This document shows, one piece after another, positions 53,916 through 55,646 of a stretch of DNA of 55,646 bases. The stretch lies in the NCBI GenBank assembly GCA_947625415.1, contig CANQOG010000007.1:1-55646 (forward strand), in the 5' to 3' direction. A program made the position numbers and the translations under genes. Numbering within the stretch: position 1 is the first letter of the stretch; each line of letters opens with the position of its first letter. Below the pieces are notes generated by a model. That model had not been told where the DNA came from, did no database searches, and saw only the letters and a list, made by a program, of their open reading frames with translations. This stretch comes from an uncultured Clostridia bacterium (GTDB taxonomy: Bacteria; Bacillota; Clostridia; TANB77; CAG-508).

Positions 53916-54901
53916 TTGCTTTATTTAACTTTTATTGCGATAGTAATTTTAATTTTTATAAACGGATTTACTGATGCGCCAAATGCAATAACAACGGTTG
54001 TTTCAACTGAAGTAATGTCTTTTAAAAAAGCTTCCTTTTTAAGTGCTATTTTTAACTTTTTTGGAATTATAATAATGTCTTTTATAAGTTTTAAAATTGC
54101 AAATGGAATTTCTTCTATTGTAACTTTAGAAACTGGAGATGTAGGTCTCATAATGCTTTTTAGTAGTATTATATCTTGCAGTATTTTTTCAGGAATAGCT
54201 AGTTTTTTAGGAATTCCTACTAGTGAAACACATGGGCTAATTGCTGGGCTTACTGGAAGTGCATTAGTTACAGGAAATATTAGAAATGTAAGCTTTAAAG
54301 AATGGGTTAATGTTTTTATTGGACTAATGTGGTCAGTAATTCGGCTCATTTATTATAACAAAGATTATAGATAAATTCTTTAGAAAAAAATTTTATAATA
54401 TTAGTGTAAACAAGATTAAAAAATATCAAAAATATTGTAGTTATGGTTTATCTTTTATGCATGGTGCTCAAGATCGGTGCAAAATTTATTGGTCTTGTTA
54501 TCTTATATTGTTCTATTGTAAAAAATACATATAAAATAAGTAATTTATCTTTAGATAATATTTGGAATATTATATTTGTTGCAATAATTATGTTTTTTGG
54601 AGTTTGGGTTGGGGGTAAAAAAATTGTAGAAAATATAGGAAGTAATACTATTTTGCTTGACAATGTAAAAGGAATCTTTAGTGATATTGGAACAGTAATA
54701 AATTTATTTATTGCAAGTATTTTTGGAATTCCTGTTAGTACGACTCATGTAAAAACAATGTCAATAATTTCATTGGGAGAAAAAGATAGTAATGTTAAAA
54801 ACATTAAAAATATTTTTAAGGCTTGGATATGGACTTTTCCAGTGTGTTTTATTTTAAGTTATATATTTTCTAAAATCTTAATGTTCTATTATTTGAAGTA
54901 A
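53916..54901 (+). CDS. pit: PiT-family inorganic phosphate transporter, two CGG shift sites
   Basis: Through CGG sites at 54342 and 54475 the gene gives a 327-residue, ten-helix phosphate/cation symporter. The first PiT signature is GFTDAPNAITTVVSTE near residue 15-30, with GIPTSETHGLIAGLTGS near 108. The second repeat has the restored MHGAQDGAKFIGLV near residue 180 and GIPVSTTHVKT near 275. The paired signatures GxxDAPNA/GAQDG and PTSETH/PVSTTH are diagnostic. TTG 53916 is chosen because the GGAGGG box lies seven bases before. In a normal reading the second half would lack a start and the protein would lose half its fold. Confidence 0.94.
54342..54344 (+). other. CGG +1 frameshift site in PiT, linker
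   Basis: Context ATT-CGG-CTC. Skipping the C gives LMWSVIGSFIITKIIDKFF, the usual run into the central loop. Confidence 0.93.
54475..54477 (+). other. CGG +1 frameshift site in the PiT GAQDG motif
   Basis: Context GAT-CGG-TGC. Skipping the C gives SFMHGAQDGAKFIG, the conserved second signature of the family. Confidence 0.96.
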
Positions 54902-54945
54902 AAAATTACTATTTTAATATTACTAAATATTATTAAAATAATAAT

Positions 54946-55566
54946 ATGAATCAGATATTAAATACAAAGAAGAATAATAAGAAAATAAAAAAATTGTTTA
55001 AGATTCAATTTGGATTTTCAATAATATTCATTATATTAGGTATATTTTATATATTTAAAAATCTTAAAGAAAAGGAGAAAGAAAATAATATATCAAATAT
55101 AATTTCTTTAAATGCTAAAATAAATACGGTTTTTTCTAGTAAAGAAGAGGAGTCTATAAAAAATCAAGAGCAGAATATATATTTTGGAAGAATTATATGT
55201 GAAAAAATAGGGTTAGATTATTATATTTATAATGAATATTCTGAAAAAAATTTGAAAATTTTACCATGTAAGTTTTCTGGTCCAAATTCTTTAGAAGAAA
55301 ATGGAAATATTTGTATAATAGGTCATAATTATTATGATGATAGATTTTTTAGTAATTTAAATAAACTAGAAAATAAAGATATAGTAATTTTAAAGAATTC
55401 GAAGGAAAAAGTTTATAAATATATTGTTTACAGAAAATATGAAATTGATGAAGAAGAAACTGAAAATGTTGTTAATACTAGATTAGATAGGGAACTCACA
55501 TTGTGTACTTGTACTTTTGATAAATCTAAAAGATTAGTAATAAGGGCTAAATTCGTTCAAAATTAA
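54946..55566 (+). CDS. Sortase
   Basis: The 206-residue protein has an N-terminal membrane segment (about residues 20-38), a charged linker, and a sortase barrel with His127 in IIGHNYYDD, Cys189 in the TLxTC-type TLCTCTF, and Arg196 in KRLVIRAKF. The barrel is smaller than that of the sortase at 1743 and the motif differs, so it belongs to another class and probably has other substrates. None is adjacent. Only about 45 weakly informative bases separate it from the PiT gene; I see no clear ribosome site, though AATATTATT-rich bases precede the ATG. Confidence 0.85.
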   Translation: MNQILNTKKNNKKIKKLFKIQFGFSIIFIILGIFYIFKNLKEKEKENNISNIISLNAKINTVFSSKEEESIKNQEQNIYFGRIICEKIGLDYYIYNEYSEKNLKILPCKFSGPNSLEENGNICIIGHNYYDDRFFSNLNKLENKDIVILKNSKEKVYKYIVYRKYEIDEEETENVVNTRLDRELTLCTCTFDKSKRLVIRAKFVQN

Positions 55567-55646
55567 TTATTGTTAGTATAAACTTTTAGTAGGGAAATTT
55601 TAGAAAAAAATTGAATAAGAGATACCGATTTGATAGAATATTTTTA

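Overview
The window is a strongly AT-rich stretch of a low-GC Firmicute chromosome. Signs of a spore-forming, Gram-positive, Clostridia-like bacterium are SleB-type cortex hydrolase, sortases with a cell-wall substrate, the PepP–EF-P gene order, a SipW/TasA-type matrix operon, EpsF-type glycosyltransferases, ComEC and a type III CptIN-like toxin–antitoxin. I cannot name a species; uncultured gut Clostridia fit best.

The outstanding feature is translational. Fourteen otherwise well-conserved genes are each interrupted by apparent single-base frameshifts, 20 in all, and every one lies at an in-frame CGG codon. Dropping the C, so that the four bases CGGN are read as one glycine (GGN), restores the family-typical protein in every case: the GxGD motif of prepilin peptidase, the GAQDG motif of the PiT transporter, and MurD, VanZ, PepP, YqeG, ComEC and others. 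I found no CGG used in frame as arginine or anything else, while CGA, CGC and CGT are used at arginine positions. The rule holds for a minus-strand gene in its own coding sense, which argues against a sequencing artefact. The window therefore looks like part of a genome in which CGGN acts as a quadruplet glycine codon, or an obligatory +1 frameshift signal.

Layout. 1–1140: a 27-bp inverted repeat encloses a KTSC gene, then VanZ. 1211–3200: sortase substrate, sortase and a membrane protein. 3304–23614: an exopolysaccharide locus (a duplicated initiating sugar transferase, an inserted STAS-ATPase/DUF4325/PIN cassette, glycosyltransferases, pyruvyl transferase, Wzy, two PLP aminotransferases, three ATP-grasp ligases, Wzx flippase, and an acyltransferase broken by a (TA)17 tract). 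23621–27113: a small-cassette island with a CptIN-like type III module, an unknown gene, a MazF/PemK toxin, a 2-TM effector-like protein and a decayed AlbA_2 gene, bounded by long palindromes. 27244–29429: the CpsA/CpsD/CpsB-type control genes of polysaccharide synthesis. 29578–32915: TasA-like proteins, ER-type signal peptidase and a DUF5305 protein. 32950–38932: mostly housekeeping and cell-wall genes. 38973–39261: tRNA-Trp with a partial copy of its 3' end. 39450–45807: a zeta-toxin-like pair, aspS, an SH3 protein and comEC. 45818–49846: two start-less pilin-like cassettes carrying a leucine-rich-repeat and a LamG-like body. 49988–55566: cytidylate-kinase-like protein, murD, a coat-like protein, a CBS protein, a metallopeptidase, a PiT transporter and a second sortase.

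The polysaccharide genes, tyrosine-kinase control genes, matrix operon, sortases and pilin-like cassettes together make this a surface and biofilm region. Its decorating enzymes, toxin modules and cassettes show the variability expected at a phage- or host-facing surface.
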